Below are positions 32,436 to 39,666 of a stretch of 39,666 nt of DNA, in pieces; position 1 is the stretch's first letter, and every line of letters begins with the position of its first letter. The position numbers and the translations under genes are program-made. Origin of the DNA: Prevotella sp. UBA1705 (lineage in GTDB: Bacteria > Bacteroidota > Bacteroidia > Bacteroidales > Bacteroidaceae); assembly GCA_002317385.1 (NCBI GenBank), contig DCJH01000029.1:42658-82323 (forward strand). Direction: 5' to 3'. The notes below the pieces were generated by a model. It ran no database searches and was not told the DNA's origin. It saw only the letters and a list, made by a program, of their open reading frames with translations.

Positions 32436-33920
32436 ATGAAACAGTTGACGTTTGGAGAGAAGGTGGGCTACTCCCTCGGCGACGTGGCGGCCAACCTCGT
32501 TTTCCAAATGATGATGATCTATCAGCTCAAGTTCTACACCGACATTTTCGGACTCGAAGGTGCCGTGGCCGGAACGGTGCTCCTCGTGGCGCCGCTCATC
32601 GGCATGGTGGCCGACCCGCTGGCAGGCATCATCGCCGACCGCACCAACACCCGGTGGGGCAAGTATCGCCCCTGGCTGCTGTGGACGGCGCTGCCCTTTG
32701 CGCTGTTCTATGTGCTGGCCTTCACCAATCCCGGCATAGCCGACAAGACCCTCGTGGCCGTCTACGCCACCATCTCCTATATCCTGCTGCTCACCATGTA
32801 CTCGTTCAACAACACGCCCTACGCCTCGCTGGGCGGCGTGATGACGGCCGACATACGTCAACGCACCAGCATCACGAGCATCAGGTTTGTAGCTTCCACC
32901 ATCGCGCAGTTTGTGGTTCAGGGCCTCACGCTGCCCTTGGTCAACCGGTTTGGCGGAGGCAACGTCACCCACGGATGGACCATGACTATCGTGCTTTTCG
33001 CCTCGGCGGCTTTCGTGTGCTCACTCGTTGCCTTCGCCACCACGCGCGAGCGCATCACGCCGCCGCCCGCACAGCAGATGAGCATCGGCCGCGACATGCG
33101 CGAAACGCTGGGCAGCGTGGCCTGGAGAGCCATGTTTCTGCTCACCCTCTGTCTCTTCGTCACCCTGGCTATGTGGGGTTCGGGCATGAACTTCTATTTC
33201 CAAAGCTACGTCGATCAGGCCAGCCTCTACCGTTTTCTCGGGCGCCTCGGACTCGTTGCAGGCTCTGCCGAGTCGTCTGGCGCCATGGGTTCGCTCTTCG
33301 CCGCCTTCAATCTCATAGCCCATAGCGAGCGCGACGCCTACGCCATCGGGTTCTCGCTATTCAACATGACCAATGCCCTGGTGCAGTTTCTGGGTGTCAT
33401 CCTGCTGTCCAACTACCTTGCTAACCACTGGGGCAAGAAGACCACGTTTCTCGTTTGTCTCAGTCTCACCACCGTCTTCACGGCCTTGTTCTATCTTCCT
33501 CAGCCCTCCGACGTGGGCAGTCTCTACCTGCTCTGCGTGCTCAAGAGCCTCGCCTATGCGCCCACCATCCCCATCCTCTGGTCGATGGTGGCCGATGTGG
33601 CCGACCATATAGAATATACCTGCCATCGGCGTGCCACCGGATTCTGCTTCTCGGGCGTGGTGTGCGCCCTCAAGGTGGGCATCGGCGTGGGTGGCGCCCT
33701 GGCCGGACTGCTGTTGTCGGTCTTCGGTTACGTGTCGGGAGGCGGTGCCCTGCAGTCGCCCTCGGCTGTGTCGGGCATCCGTCTTGTGGCCAGCATCCTC
33801 CCGGCATCCCTCTTTGCCTTGGGCTGTCTCTGCCTCTTGTTCTATCCCATCACCAAGCAGTTCAATGCCCGCATGCAGCAGGAACTCCATGCCCGTCGAA
33901 CCTCTGCTGCATCCCATTGA
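32436..33920 (+). CDS. GPH-family sugar:cation symporter (MFS)
   Basis: A 494-residue, 12-helix transporter. The start ATG at 32436 opens the family N-terminus MKQLTFGEKVGYSLGDVAAN. The hallmark is ADPLAGIIADRTNTRWGKYRPW, in two short blocks at about 60-84, the loop 2-3 motif of glycoside-pentoside-hexuronide symporters. Later YSFNNTPYASLGGVMTAD and SMVADVADHIEYTCHRRATG are the other family blocks. Family knowledge: these move pentosides, xylosides, melibiose or hexuronides with H+ or Na+. Placed divergently from SusC-SusD-GH3, it probably imports the sugar released by the GH3 enzyme, perhaps xylose or xylosides. The inner loop after helix 6 (about 213-235) and a segment of about 30 residues near 265-300 are slightly extended. 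Confidence 0.93.
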   Translation: MKQLTFGEKVGYSLGDVAANLVFQMMMIYQLKFYTDIFGLEGAVAGTVLLVAPLIGMVADPLAGIIADRTNTRWGKYRPWLLWTALPFALFYVLAFTNPGIADKTLVAVYATISYILLLTMYSFNNTPYASLGGVMTADIRQRTSITSIRFVASTIAQFVVQGLTLPLVNRFGGGNVTHGWTMTIVLFASAAFVCSLVAFATTRERITPPPAQQMSIGRDMRETLGSVAWRAMFLLTLCLFVTLAMWGSGMNFYFQSYVDQASLYRFLGRLGLVAGSAESSGAMGSLFAAFNLIAHSERDAYAIGFSLFNMTNALVQFLGVILLSNYLANHWGKKTTFLVCLSLTTVFTALFYLPQPSDVGSLYLLCVLKSLAYAPTIPILWSMVADVADHIEYTCHRRATGFCFSGVVCALKVGIGVGGALAGLLLSVFGYVSGGGALQSPSAVSGIRLVASILPASLFALGCLCLLFYPITKQFNARMQQELHARRTSAASH

Positions 33921-33955
33921 TAATCAATGGTTTAATCGTAGCGTCTTTTCTCTTC

Positions 33956-34043
33956 TGAAAAAAGGTACTCATCGCCTCGCGATAAGTACCTTTTTTCGTC
34001 ACGATTACTACCTAATCCTCGCACGATTAGCACCTTATTTCAA
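33956..34043 (-). repeat. Short palindromic module, copy S4
   Basis: This is the reverse complement of copy S1. The A/T-flanked hairpin at 33958-33996 lies 38 bases after the symporter stop and could end that transcript. On the plus strand one stem pair is C-A; on the minus strand the same change is a G-U pair. Confidence 0.85.
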
Positions 34044-34100
34044 GACGCTCTCTATCTGCCCTGGTTATCAGCAAATTGAGGGAGGGTTCTTAGGCGCTCT

Positions 34101-34475
34101 GTAGGGACATGCCCCGTGCATGTCCGCACCGCCGCATGGCATCCTGCCATGCTTGGCAAAACCTCTCTTTCTTTATAACATAAGGACAAATATCTTTTCA
34201 TAATGACATATTTTTAAGCCTCTGACCCTATGACAAAAGAAACGCTCCGCGTTTCACAATGACAGGCTTATTACCCTGATGGTGGATTATTTAAAGCGTT
34301 TTCTTGTCTTTCTGTCTAAATAATAATATGTCATTATGGAAAGATCTTTGTCCTTATGTTATCAAGATGGGACAAGGAAATATGTGGTTATGATTGAGAT
34401 GATGTAGTTATGTCAAAAATGAATGGGTGTGTCTTGCCATGCGGCGGTGCGGACATGCACGGGGCATGTCCCTAC
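34101..34475 (+). repeat. Long composite-repeat module, copy C
   Basis: The same family as A (direct) and B (inverted), with both ends intact: GTAGGGACATGC-CCCGT-GCATGTCC plus GCACCGCCGCATGGC at 34101 and the exact inverse at 34435-34475. Its interior is more diverged, but the hairpin GAAACGCTCCGCGTTTC (34239-34255) and ATGACA flanks are kept. Confidence 0.87.
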
Positions 34476-34757
34476 TGAGCTGACGAAATAGGGCAGAGTT
34501 GTTCAAGAAGATGGGGCTGTGAATCTGTGGAAAGTCTGTGCCGTCTGTGTGAGATTCACGCTGAATCATCGCGTGATGGGTAGCTGAAGGGAGGATAAAA
34601 GAGTGTTGGGGAGGTACAAAGAGGGTGTGCTTCCCAGAAAGAAACCGATGGGTCGAGATGAAAAAAGAGGGGCAAAGGATGTAGGTTGAAGGCTCGTGTG
34701 CTACGCGGGTTACCCCAAATGGGGCAACCCAAACGGTTTGCGAGCAAAGGGGGTAGG
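34476..34757. other. Intergenic stretch without a gene
   Basis: It includes a degenerate TCTGTG-rich phrase (34516-34552) and a stem GGGTTACCCC, loop AAAT, GGGGCAACCC at 34708-34731 with one mismatch. The latter lies 27 bases beyond the end of the small minus-strand gene and may help end its transcript. Open frames here look non-coding. Confidence 0.45.
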
Positions 34758-34931
34758 CTAAACCTTGTCTACCACGTGGCTCCAAATCAGGAAACTCACC
34801 ACGGCAATGGCCAGAAGGGTGAATACTACGGTGAGGAACTTGTCGGCCAGTATGGCGTGGCGTTGCTCTTTGAGTCGTTGTTGCTTGTCTATTTCAGCCT
34901 GGTCTAAGTGTCTATGTTCGCTGTTACTCAT
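34758..34931 (-). CDS. Small single-pass membrane protein, 57 residues, unknown
   Basis: The ATG at 34931 opens MSNSEHRHLDQAEIDKQQRL, a charged, Gln/Arg/Lys-rich half (1-31), followed by one hydrophobic helix (about 32-50: FLTVVFTLLAIAVVSFLIWS) and a short tail HVVDKV. The topology is that of a small inner-membrane protein with its N-terminus in the cytoplasm, by the positive-inside rule. It has a complete promoter (TTG, 20 bases, TAATTTTG) about 70-100 bases upstream, so I consider it real although it is short. No family recognised. It is flanked by repeat C on one side and a TPR protein gene, divergent, on the other. Confidence 0.7.
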   Translation of the reverse strand: MSNSEHRHLDQAEIDKQQRLKEQRHAILADKFLTVVFTLLAIAVVSFLIWSHVVDKV

Positions 34932-34998
34932 AGTTGTTATTCATTGGCCGTCGGGCTCGGTAGATGGTGGCCGCGGCATGTGTTTTTTGTCGATTTTA

Positions 34999-35029
34999 CA
35001 AAATTATGAAAAAAAATCTCAGCATACAA
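34999..35029 (-). promoter_or_regulatory. Promoter of the 57-residue membrane protein gene
   Basis: Minus-strand TTG (35029-35027), 20 bases, TAATTTTG (35006-34999), the same -7 sequence as at the enolase promoter. Leader about 63 bases. Confidence 0.65.
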
Positions 35030-35116
35030 GCATTTTAATAAAAAAGTGATGGTTGGCGTTGTTCTACCGTTTCTTTTTTTTAACGCGTAGGAGGCACGCG
35101 TTACGGAAGTAAGCCT

Positions 35117-35124
35117 TAACTTTG
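35117..35124 (+). promoter_or_regulatory. -7 element for the TPR protein gene
   Basis: TAACTTTG, 25 bases before the ATG at 35150. No consensus -33. Confidence 0.45.
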
Positions 35125-35149
35125 CAGTAGAATCAAACGATTGAGAAAG

Positions 35150-35830
35150 ATGACCGCAAGGATATTGACCATAGCTGCTGCTGCCCTGATGTGGACGGCC
35201 GGAATGCAGGCGCAAGGCATAGTTAACCCCCTGAGAGACAGTCTGGCCAAGGCCACCGAGGCACTGTCGTTTCACCCTGAGTCTATAGACCTGCGACTGC
35301 GCAAGGCCTCGTGGAACGTGCAGTTGGAGCAGTGGCAGTATGCCCTGAACGAGTATGACGCGGTGCTCGCTCGTGAACCTCGCAATGTGGCGGCACTCTA
35401 TTATCGGGCGTTTGTGAACGAACAGCTGCATCGATACAACTTTGCCCGCATCGACTATGAGAACCTGTTGGAGGTGGTGCCGGGCAATTTTGAGGCTCGG
35501 TTGGGACTGGCTCTGCTCAATCAGAAGGATCAACACTACACCGAGGCCCTCGATGGCATCAACAATCTGGTAACGGCCCATCCCGACTCGGCCATTGCTT
35601 GGGCGGCGCGCGGAGGCATTGAGAATGAGCGAGGATTGCTCGAACTGGCCGAATATGACTATACGAAGGCGTTGGAACTCGACCCCGCCAATGGCGACTA
35701 CCTGCTCTGCCGGGCCGATATCCTTATCCGGTTGAAGCAATTCGACAAGGCGCGGCGCGACCTGGATGCCATTGTGAGGCAAGGCACGCCTAAGCTTGCG
35801 CTGAAGGAGTGGTACGACAAATGCCGATAG
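35150..35830 (+). CDS. Exported TPR-repeat protein
   Basis: A 226-residue protein from the ATG at 35150; an in-frame TTG 9 bases earlier is possible. A signal peptide (MTARILTIAAAALMWTAGMQ, cleavage after AQA-ish) is followed by about five TPR units of 34 residues. Recognisable pieces are KATEALSFHPESIDLRLRKA, WQYALNEYDAVLAREPRNVA, YNFARIDYENLLEVVPGNFE, YTEALDGINNLVTAHPDSAI and LAEYDYTKALELDPANGDYL. TPR arrays mediate protein binding; a periplasmic scaffold is likely. Partner unknown. It stands alone, convergent with the nuclease-phosphatase unit, with a long hairpin between. Confidence 0.88.
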   Translation: MTARILTIAAAALMWTAGMQAQGIVNPLRDSLAKATEALSFHPESIDLRLRKASWNVQLEQWQYALNEYDAVLAREPRNVAALYYRAFVNEQLHRYNFARIDYENLLEVVPGNFEARLGLALLNQKDQHYTEALDGINNLVTAHPDSAIAWAARGGIENERGLLELAEYDYTKALELDPANGDYLLCRADILIRLKQFDKARRDLDAIVRQGTPKLALKEWYDKCR

Positions 35831-35895
35831 GATAGGCCCTGCGGGCACGCCATAACTATGGCTTGCTCGGGCAATCAATATATTTCCTGCTTACT

Positions 35896-35976
35896 ATAAA
35901 CGCTGTAAAACGCAATCTTTTCTCCCGAAACAATATCGTTTTCGGATAGAATAAGATTGCGTTTTATAGCGTTTAT
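35896..35976. repeat. Long near-perfect hairpin between convergent genes
   Basis: Arms of 24 bases, ATAAACGCTGTAAAACGCAA plus TCTT at 35896-35919 and its complement at 35953-35976, with one difference that becomes a G-U pair on the plus strand. A second inner stem (CCGAAA / TTTTCGG) follows. It may act as terminator for the TPR gene or both converging genes, or be a mobile palindromic element. Confidence 0.75.
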
Positions 35977-36059
35977 GGCGAGACAAAACTCGCAGATGGC
36001 GAGGAAAAAACCTTTCTCAGGCGTGAGCCTATGGCCTGCCCTCGGTCTTGGCGAGGCGT

Positions 36060-37079
36060 TTACCAGTCGCGAAGATTGGCGCGGGCCTCCACGGTGCGCT
36101 CCACATTGTCGGGCAATGCGGCAAAGAAGTCGTAGCCGGTGATGCGTTCCACCTCGTCTACCGAGCTCACATACTCGCTCATGGAGCGGTGACCGTCCTT
36201 GTGAGGATAGATGAATCCGATGGCCTTGGGTGTACCCTTCATGCAGAGCACCACCTTGAAGAAGGCGTCGGGCACCGTCACTTTGTGGCGCTGACCTATG
36301 CGTCGGTGGGCGTTGTTGTGGAGAATGGGGCCGCAGACGATGTAGATCTCACCATATTGGCGTGCCCAGTCGCGGCACTGTATCTCCAGATCGTTCCAGT
36401 CGCCGGAGTTGAGGTTATGGCCCTGAGGACACATGTTGGTCATGAGGAAGCACTGCGCCATGGCCTGCGAGTCCCACCGGTTGTCGCCTGCAGGGCACAT
36501 GTGGCCGCGGTCGAAGCCCGAACGGTTATAGTCGAACGTGGTGACGCGATACTGCGGAGCTACGTCGAAGTCCTCCTGAAACTTCACATTGCCACGCTTC
36601 TGATTGCCGTAGGTGCGGGCCTTAGTGAGTTGCCAGGCCACCCAGTTGGGCATAAGCGTCTGGTTGTTGAACGAGGAGGTGTAGCCTTTCCGTGTGAGTC
36701 GCTGCTCGGGAATGTCGCGGCGGGGAGCCGGCAAGGCTATGCTGAGGTCGCCCAGCACCACCTTTTCGGATGAGTAGCGATACTGGTTGTTGTCGCGATA
36801 GCGCGAGTCGTTGTTGTAGCTGCGGTTGTAATCCCGGCCGTTAGACTGGTAGTCGTTGCGGCCCGAGCCATAGTTATTGTTGTTGTTACTACGGTTCCGG
36901 TTATACCAGTTGCGCTTTTTCTTCTTCTTTTTCTTGCTTTGCTGGCTGTCGGTCTGACCCCACTGCATCTGCACGAGTGGCTCGCCGGAGTCGAGCGGAG
37001 TGTGGTTGGCACTGCGGTTGCAGGCAGAGAATGAGCCCACGATGCCGAGAAAAGCGATGATTAAGAGCGTTCGTTTCAT
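36060..37079 (-). CDS. Lipoprotein DNA/RNA non-specific endonuclease (NucA type)
   Basis: A 339-residue protein with a lipobox (GSFSAC, C20), so it is anchored at the envelope. Residues about 48-105 are low-complexity: a lysine run (49-55), Asn repeats and Tyr/Asn/Arg repeats (RDYNRSYNNDSRYRDNNQYR). The beta-beta-alpha-metal nuclease domain follows: SGFDRGHMCPAGDNR (D190, H193 as general base), TNMCPQGHNLNSGDWNDLE (214-232; metal-binding Asn) and IYIVCGPIL. These nucleases cut both strands of DNA and RNA with Mg2+. The basic linker could hold nucleic acid. Its ATG follows the TAA of the phosphatase gene without a gap, so they are coupled; together they may recover phosphate and nucleosides. 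Confidence 0.93.
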   Translation of the reverse strand: MKRTLLIIAFLGIVGSFSACNRSANHTPLDSGEPLVQMQWGQTDSQQSKKKKKKKRNWYNRNRSNNNNNYGSGRNDYQSNGRDYNRSYNNDSRYRDNNQYRYSSEKVVLGDLSIALPAPRRDIPEQRLTRKGYTSSFNNQTLMPNWVAWQLTKARTYGNQKRGNVKFQEDFDVAPQYRVTTFDYNRSGFDRGHMCPAGDNRWDSQAMAQCFLMTNMCPQGHNLNSGDWNDLEIQCRDWARQYGEIYIVCGPILHNNAHRRIGQRHKVTVPDAFFKVVLCMKGTPKAIGFIYPHKDGHRSMSEYVSSVDEVERITGYDFFAALPDNVERTVEARANLRDW

Positions 37080-38366
37080 TTATTTGTCCTTGATTTTGTT
37101 GAGATAGTAGGCGCGCACGTCCTTCCAGTGGTAGTAGGGCGCATGGTCGGTGGCTATGGGCAGCGTGGCCTCGTCCTCGTTGAGGAGCACCTTGACGAGG
37201 ATATCGGCGTTGGCTGGAGAGCCTTTCAGGGGTTTATAGAAGATGAACTGCAGGTTGCAGGCCATGGGGAATACATCGTAGTTGTTCCATCCGCGGTCGT
37301 CCAGATCTTCGAGATTGTCGATGGTTTCGCCGTAGTGGTTCAGGTTGAGAAGGCATGCCAGCGGCAGCACGTTCACGTCGTGCCCATAGCGCAGGGTGGC
37401 GCCGGGGTGGGGCAGACGCAGGCAGGAGTCGGCGGTGGCAATGATATTTTTCAGCAGATTCACCTGCGTGTAGGTGCCCGCACTGTTGGTTTCGTGGCTT
37501 GGGCCATAGTACATATACCAAAACGCGTTGTTCATGAGCCAATAGCTATATACCTCATCTTCGGTAAACAGGTCCCAGAGCGACAGTTTGTGGCGCAGTT
37601 CGGTGCTCTGTACATTGCCTGCAAGTTTGATGAGTGAGGTGCCGAGCGCCCTGTCGGACATCGGTCCTATGTAGGAAGGATCATTGAACAGCACTTGCTT
37701 GAGGTGGCTGTAGTCGGTGTGCCGGTCGTTGAACGCCTTGAGAGCATCGCGTGCCTCCTGCGTGTCGCACAGCTTGGCGTAGACGGATTTCTCGTCGTTC
37801 ATGTAGTACATGTCATGGTAACTCGCGTCGTGGCGGATGTTGAGCTTCGGGTTCAAGGCCGAGAACTCTTGCAAAGCATTCTCCATCGAGAGGATGCAGC
37901 GGATGACAATGGTAGACCGTGCGTTGATATTTGTCTGGCCACGGAATACCTGCGGGAATCGCTCGAACATGCGTCGGGCTATCTGATGGTGCTGCTCGGC
38001 ACCGCGAAGCGTAAGCTCTCCGTCGCGTCCCAGGGCCTCGTCGCGGATGAGCCTGAGCTTGCCCACCAACTCACGACCCTTGTCTGTGAGCTTACCGAGG
38101 GAGTCGGCATGGAGCAATGCGTAGTAGGGCTTGTCGTAATCGTTGGTTCCGATGAGATAGCGGGAGCCGTGACGGCCATAGTGACTGATATAGAAGGGTT
38201 CGTAACCCTTGGGTGCAGGTGTGAGTTTTTGTTGTGGACCACGGTAGGCCAGGTAGTTGGCGCCGGCCAGATTAATGTTTTTCCGAATCTGCTCGCGGGC
38301 CACCTGGGCTTGGGCCGCAAGCCCCATCCCTACGAGACAAATGGTAATGATAAGTGTCTTTTTCAT
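37080..38366 (-). CDS. Exported histidine-type acid phosphatase (phytase/MINPP-like)
   Basis: A 428-residue protein with a signal (MKKTLIITICLVGMGLAAQA). The branch-2 histidine phosphatase signature is YGRHGSRY (R65-H66-G67-S-R69; H66 takes the phosphate). The second catalytic element is RYGHDVNVLPL (H329-D330). The E-rich ELTLRGAEQHHQIARRMFER (117-136) is the usual LTxxG-x-x-Q block. Known members release phosphate from phytate, sugar phosphates or nucleotides in the periplasm. Its substrate here is unknown, but coupling to a nuclease favours nucleotides. A good promoter is 14-50 bases upstream. Confidence 0.93.
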   Translation of the reverse strand: MKKTLIITICLVGMGLAAQAQVAREQIRKNINLAGANYLAYRGPQQKLTPAPKGYEPFYISHYGRHGSRYLIGTNDYDKPYYALLHADSLGKLTDKGRELVGKLRLIRDEALGRDGELTLRGAEQHHQIARRMFERFPQVFRGQTNINARSTIVIRCILSMENALQEFSALNPKLNIRHDASYHDMYYMNDEKSVYAKLCDTQEARDALKAFNDRHTDYSHLKQVLFNDPSYIGPMSDRALGTSLIKLAGNVQSTELRHKLSLWDLFTEDEVYSYWLMNNAFWYMYYGPSHETNSAGTYTQVNLLKNIIATADSCLRLPHPGATLRYGHDVNVLPLACLLNLNHYGETIDNLEDLDDRGWNNYDVFPMACNLQFIFYKPLKGSPANADILVKVLLNEDEATLPIATDHAPYYHWKDVRAYYLNKIKDK

Positions 38367-38384
38367 TTTTCCTTGAATATTCTA

Positions 38385-38415
38385 CAAATTTAATCAAACC
38401 CGAGAAGGTACCCAA
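38385..38415 (-). promoter_or_regulatory. Promoter of the phosphatase-nuclease unit
   Basis: Minus-strand TTG (38415-38413), 20 bases, TAAATTTG (38392-38385). Leader about 14 bases to the ATG at 38366. Confidence 0.65.
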
Positions 38416-38464
38416 GTGATTAGGTTAATTTAACTATTCTCCAGTCTGCAAACCGGCAGGGCAC

Positions 38465-38499
38465 AAAAAAAGACCCGGCCACAGGTGGCAGAGTCTTTT
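38465..38499 (-). terminator. Rho-independent terminator of rplS
   Basis: On the minus strand AAAAGACTCTGCCAC, loop, GTGGCCGGGTCTTTTTTT: a G/C stem with one mismatch and a T run of seven, 25-60 bases past the rplS stop. Confidence 0.8.
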
Positions 38500-38524
38500 G
38501 ATTGGTTTGTCGTCGGATGTATTT

Positions 38525-38884
38525 TTACTCAGCAGTAACAACTCGCTTCTCCTTGATGCGGGCTGCCTTACCGGTAAGTTTGCGCAGATAGTAGAGTTTG
38601 GCACGACGTACCTTACCACGCTTGTTAACCTCGATGTTGTCGATTGCGGGCGACTCGATGGGGAAAATACGCTCCACGCCTATTGTTCCAGACATTTTGC
38701 GAACAGTGAAACGCTTCTTGTCTCCGTGACCGCTGATGCGGATCACTACACCACGATAGAGCTGAATACGCTCCTTGGCACCCTCGACGATTTTGTAAGC
38801 GACAGTGATGGTGTCACCTGACTTAAATTCAGGGAACTTCTTGCCGGTTGCAAATGCTTCCTCAGCAACTTTAATTAAATCCAT
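38525..38884 (-). CDS. rplS: Large-subunit ribosomal protein bL19
   Basis: A 119-residue protein from the ATG at 38884 (MDLIKVAEEAFATGKKFPEF), of normal L19 length; an open frame upstream is not conserved. Family segments are FKSGDTITVAYKIVEGAKER, IQLYRGVVIRISGHGDKKRF, TVRKMSGTIGVERIFPIESP and VNKRGKVRRAKLYYLRKLTG. L19 sits at the 30S-50S bridge (B8 region) of the ribosome. The start choice leaves a leader of about 85 bases from the -7 element at 38973-38980, in which autoregulation is possible but not visible. The terminator downstream ends it, so the gene is monocistronic. Confidence 0.98.
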   Translation of the reverse strand: MDLIKVAEEAFATGKKFPEFKSGDTITVAYKIVEGAKERIQLYRGVVIRISGHGDKKRFTVRKMSGTIGVERIFPIESPAIDNIEVNKRGKVRRAKLYYLRKLTGKAARIKEKRVVTAE

Positions 38885-38972
38885 TTTCCGATTATTAAAT
38901 ATTGTTTGTCGTTCCAACCCAACATGGCCTGAAGACTCTTCCTTCAACCAGCGGTTAGGCCGAAAAGCGGTG

Positions 38973-38980
38973 CAAAGGTA
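38973..38980 (-). promoter_or_regulatory. -7 element for rplS
   Basis: Minus-strand TACCTTTG; the -33 region is not consensus. Confidence 0.5.
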
Positions 38981-39130
38981 CTGCTTTTCCTGAGATAATC
39001 AGCTATATAGGGCCGAAAAACTTTGCTTTTTTAACATTATCCGATAGCATTGCCATAAGAGTATCGGGCGCACGGGTGTTACATATAAACCTAAAAAATA
39101 TAAAATAGGGCAAATAAACATGGGGAAAAA

Positions 39131-39161
39131 TTGGCAGATTCATTTTTTGGTAGTAATTTTG
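39131..39161 (+). promoter_or_regulatory. Promoter of eno
   Basis: TTG (39131-39133), 20 bases, TAATTTTG (39154-39161). The leader of about 48 bases ends with an A/G-rich stretch before the ATG (AAAAGGTAAAACG). Confidence 0.65.
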
Positions 39162-39213
39162 TATCAATCTAATAAGAAGATTTTTTTATTCATTAATTAT
39201 AAAAGGTAAAACG

Positions 39214-39666
39214 ATGAAAATTGAAAAAGTACACGCTCGCGAGATTCTTGATTCTCGTGGCAATCCTACAGTGGAAGTTGAAGTAACGTTGGAGAATGGC
39301 GTAATGGGCCGTGCCAGTGTACCCTCTGGCGCCTCTACCGGCGAGAACGAGGCTCTCGAGCTCCGCGATGGCGACAAGGCTCGCTATGGTGGCAAGGGCG
39401 TCCTGAAGGCTGTAGAGAACGTAAACAACGTCATCGCTCCCGCCTTGAAGGGCTTCTGCGTGCTCGACCAGCGCAAGATTGACTATAAGATGCTCGAGCT
39501 CGACGGTACTCCTACCAAGAGCAAGCTGGGTGCCAACGCCATCCTCGGCGTATCTCTGGCCGTAGCTCAGACCGCTGCCAAGGCCCTCAACATTCCTCTC
39601 TATCGCTACATCGGTGGTGCTAATACCTATACTCTCCCCGTTCCTATGATGAACATCATCAACGGC
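39214..39666 (+). CDS. eno: Enolase, 5' part (runs off the right edge)
   Basis: The first 151 codons of enolase. The N-terminus MKIEKVHAREILDSRGNPTV is followed by GRASVPSGASTGENEALELR (the mobile catalytic loop with the SGAS motif), LGANAILGVSLAVAQTAAKA and LPVPMMNIING, where the window ends. Enolase makes phosphoenolpyruvate from 2-phosphoglycerate in glycolysis, needs Mg2+ and is a homodimer or octamer in the cytoplasm. Codon use is more G/C-ending and uniform than in the neighbours, as expected of a highly expressed gene. The frame is open to the last base. Confidence 0.98.
   Translation, partial: MKIEKVHAREILDSRGNPTVEVEVTLENGVMGRASVPSGASTGENEALELRDGDKARYGGKGVLKAVENVNNVIAPALKGFCVLDQRKIDYKMLELDGTPTKSKLGANAILGVSLAVAQTAAKALNIPLYRYIGGANTYTLPVPMMNIING

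Larger units (their letters stand above)
38885..39213. other. Divergent region between rplS and eno
   Basis: It holds the two promoters listed and no gene. The A/T content rises toward eno (39100-39213). Confidence 0.6.

Noticed and set aside
23846..34475. Classical composite transposon
   Set aside because: The bracketing repeats carry no transposase and no target-site duplication could be seen; the cassette idea is kept only as a finding.
34408..34785. 125-codon minus-strand frame after repeat C
   Set aside because: It overlaps both the repeat end and the better-supported 57-residue gene in another frame; composition is Pro/Ser/His-rich.
38885..38972. rplS leader as a riboswitch or L19 autoregulatory structure
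   Set aside because: No stable conserved structure could be recognised by eye in the 85-base leader.

Overview
The window looks like chromosome from a Prevotella-type member of the Bacteroidales. The evidence is two SusC/SusD pairs, a lipoprotein style typical of the phylum (short hydrophobic segment then Cys), Bacteroidetes-type promoters (a TTG or TTTG about 20 bases upstream of TAnnTTTG), a KdsC phosphatase that implies a Gram-negative outer membrane, and a run of AT-rich intergenic repeats. The species cannot be fixed by eye. No transposase, integrase, phage gene or CRISPR array was seen.

Layout. 1-21 (-): probable 5' end of a tRNA with its own promoter. 110-3378 (-): outer-membrane protein, recR, membrane protein, family 2 glycosyltransferase, GNAT acetyltransferase, tightly packed. 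3589-5238 (+): secreted GHL10-type glycosidase-like protein, overlapping tail to tail with cytidine deaminase; then a beta-helix lipoprotein and an exported protein of unknown function (both -). 8720-13246 (+): SusC/SusD locus 1, with no enzymes and an unusual 291-base repeat-filled gap between the two genes. 13816-17239 (-): TonB-dependent receptor and FemAB/GNAT-like transferase. 17326-19188 (+): nitroreductase, kdsC, maf. 19230-21181 (-): PBP transpeptidase, GH25 lysozyme and a 45-residue small protein. 21398-22534 (+): glycosyltransferase. 22601-23002 (-): unknown protein. 23174-23833 (+): outer-membrane protein.

24468-33920 is a compact glycan-utilisation locus: SusC, SusD and a GH3 probable beta-xylosidase on the minus strand, and a divergent GPH-type sugar symporter on the plus strand. 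The simplest reading is capture of an oligosaccharide at the outer membrane, periplasmic trimming, and uptake of the product. No regulator gene is present. Then come a new 57-residue membrane protein (-), a TPR protein (+), a secreted nuclease/phosphatase pair (-), rplS (-) and the 5' part of enolase (+).

The strongest unexplained signal is a family of composite intergenic repeats. A palindromic module of about 85 bases (GGTACTAATCG units) sits about 58 bases from a 375-386 base module with inverted ends and internal hairpins. Three composite copies lie at 13.2-13.8, 23.85-24.4 and 33.96-34.5 kb, with a lone short module at 7.4 kb and a diverged relative at 11.56-11.8 kb. The copies at 13.4 and 24 kb are about 95% identical by eye and inverted. 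Those at 24 and 34 kb are also inverted and bracket exactly the GH3-SusD-SusC-symporter locus. A hairpin inside the family shows paired substitutions (GAAACGC/GCGTTTC versus GAACCAC/GTGGTTC), so the structure itself appears to be maintained.
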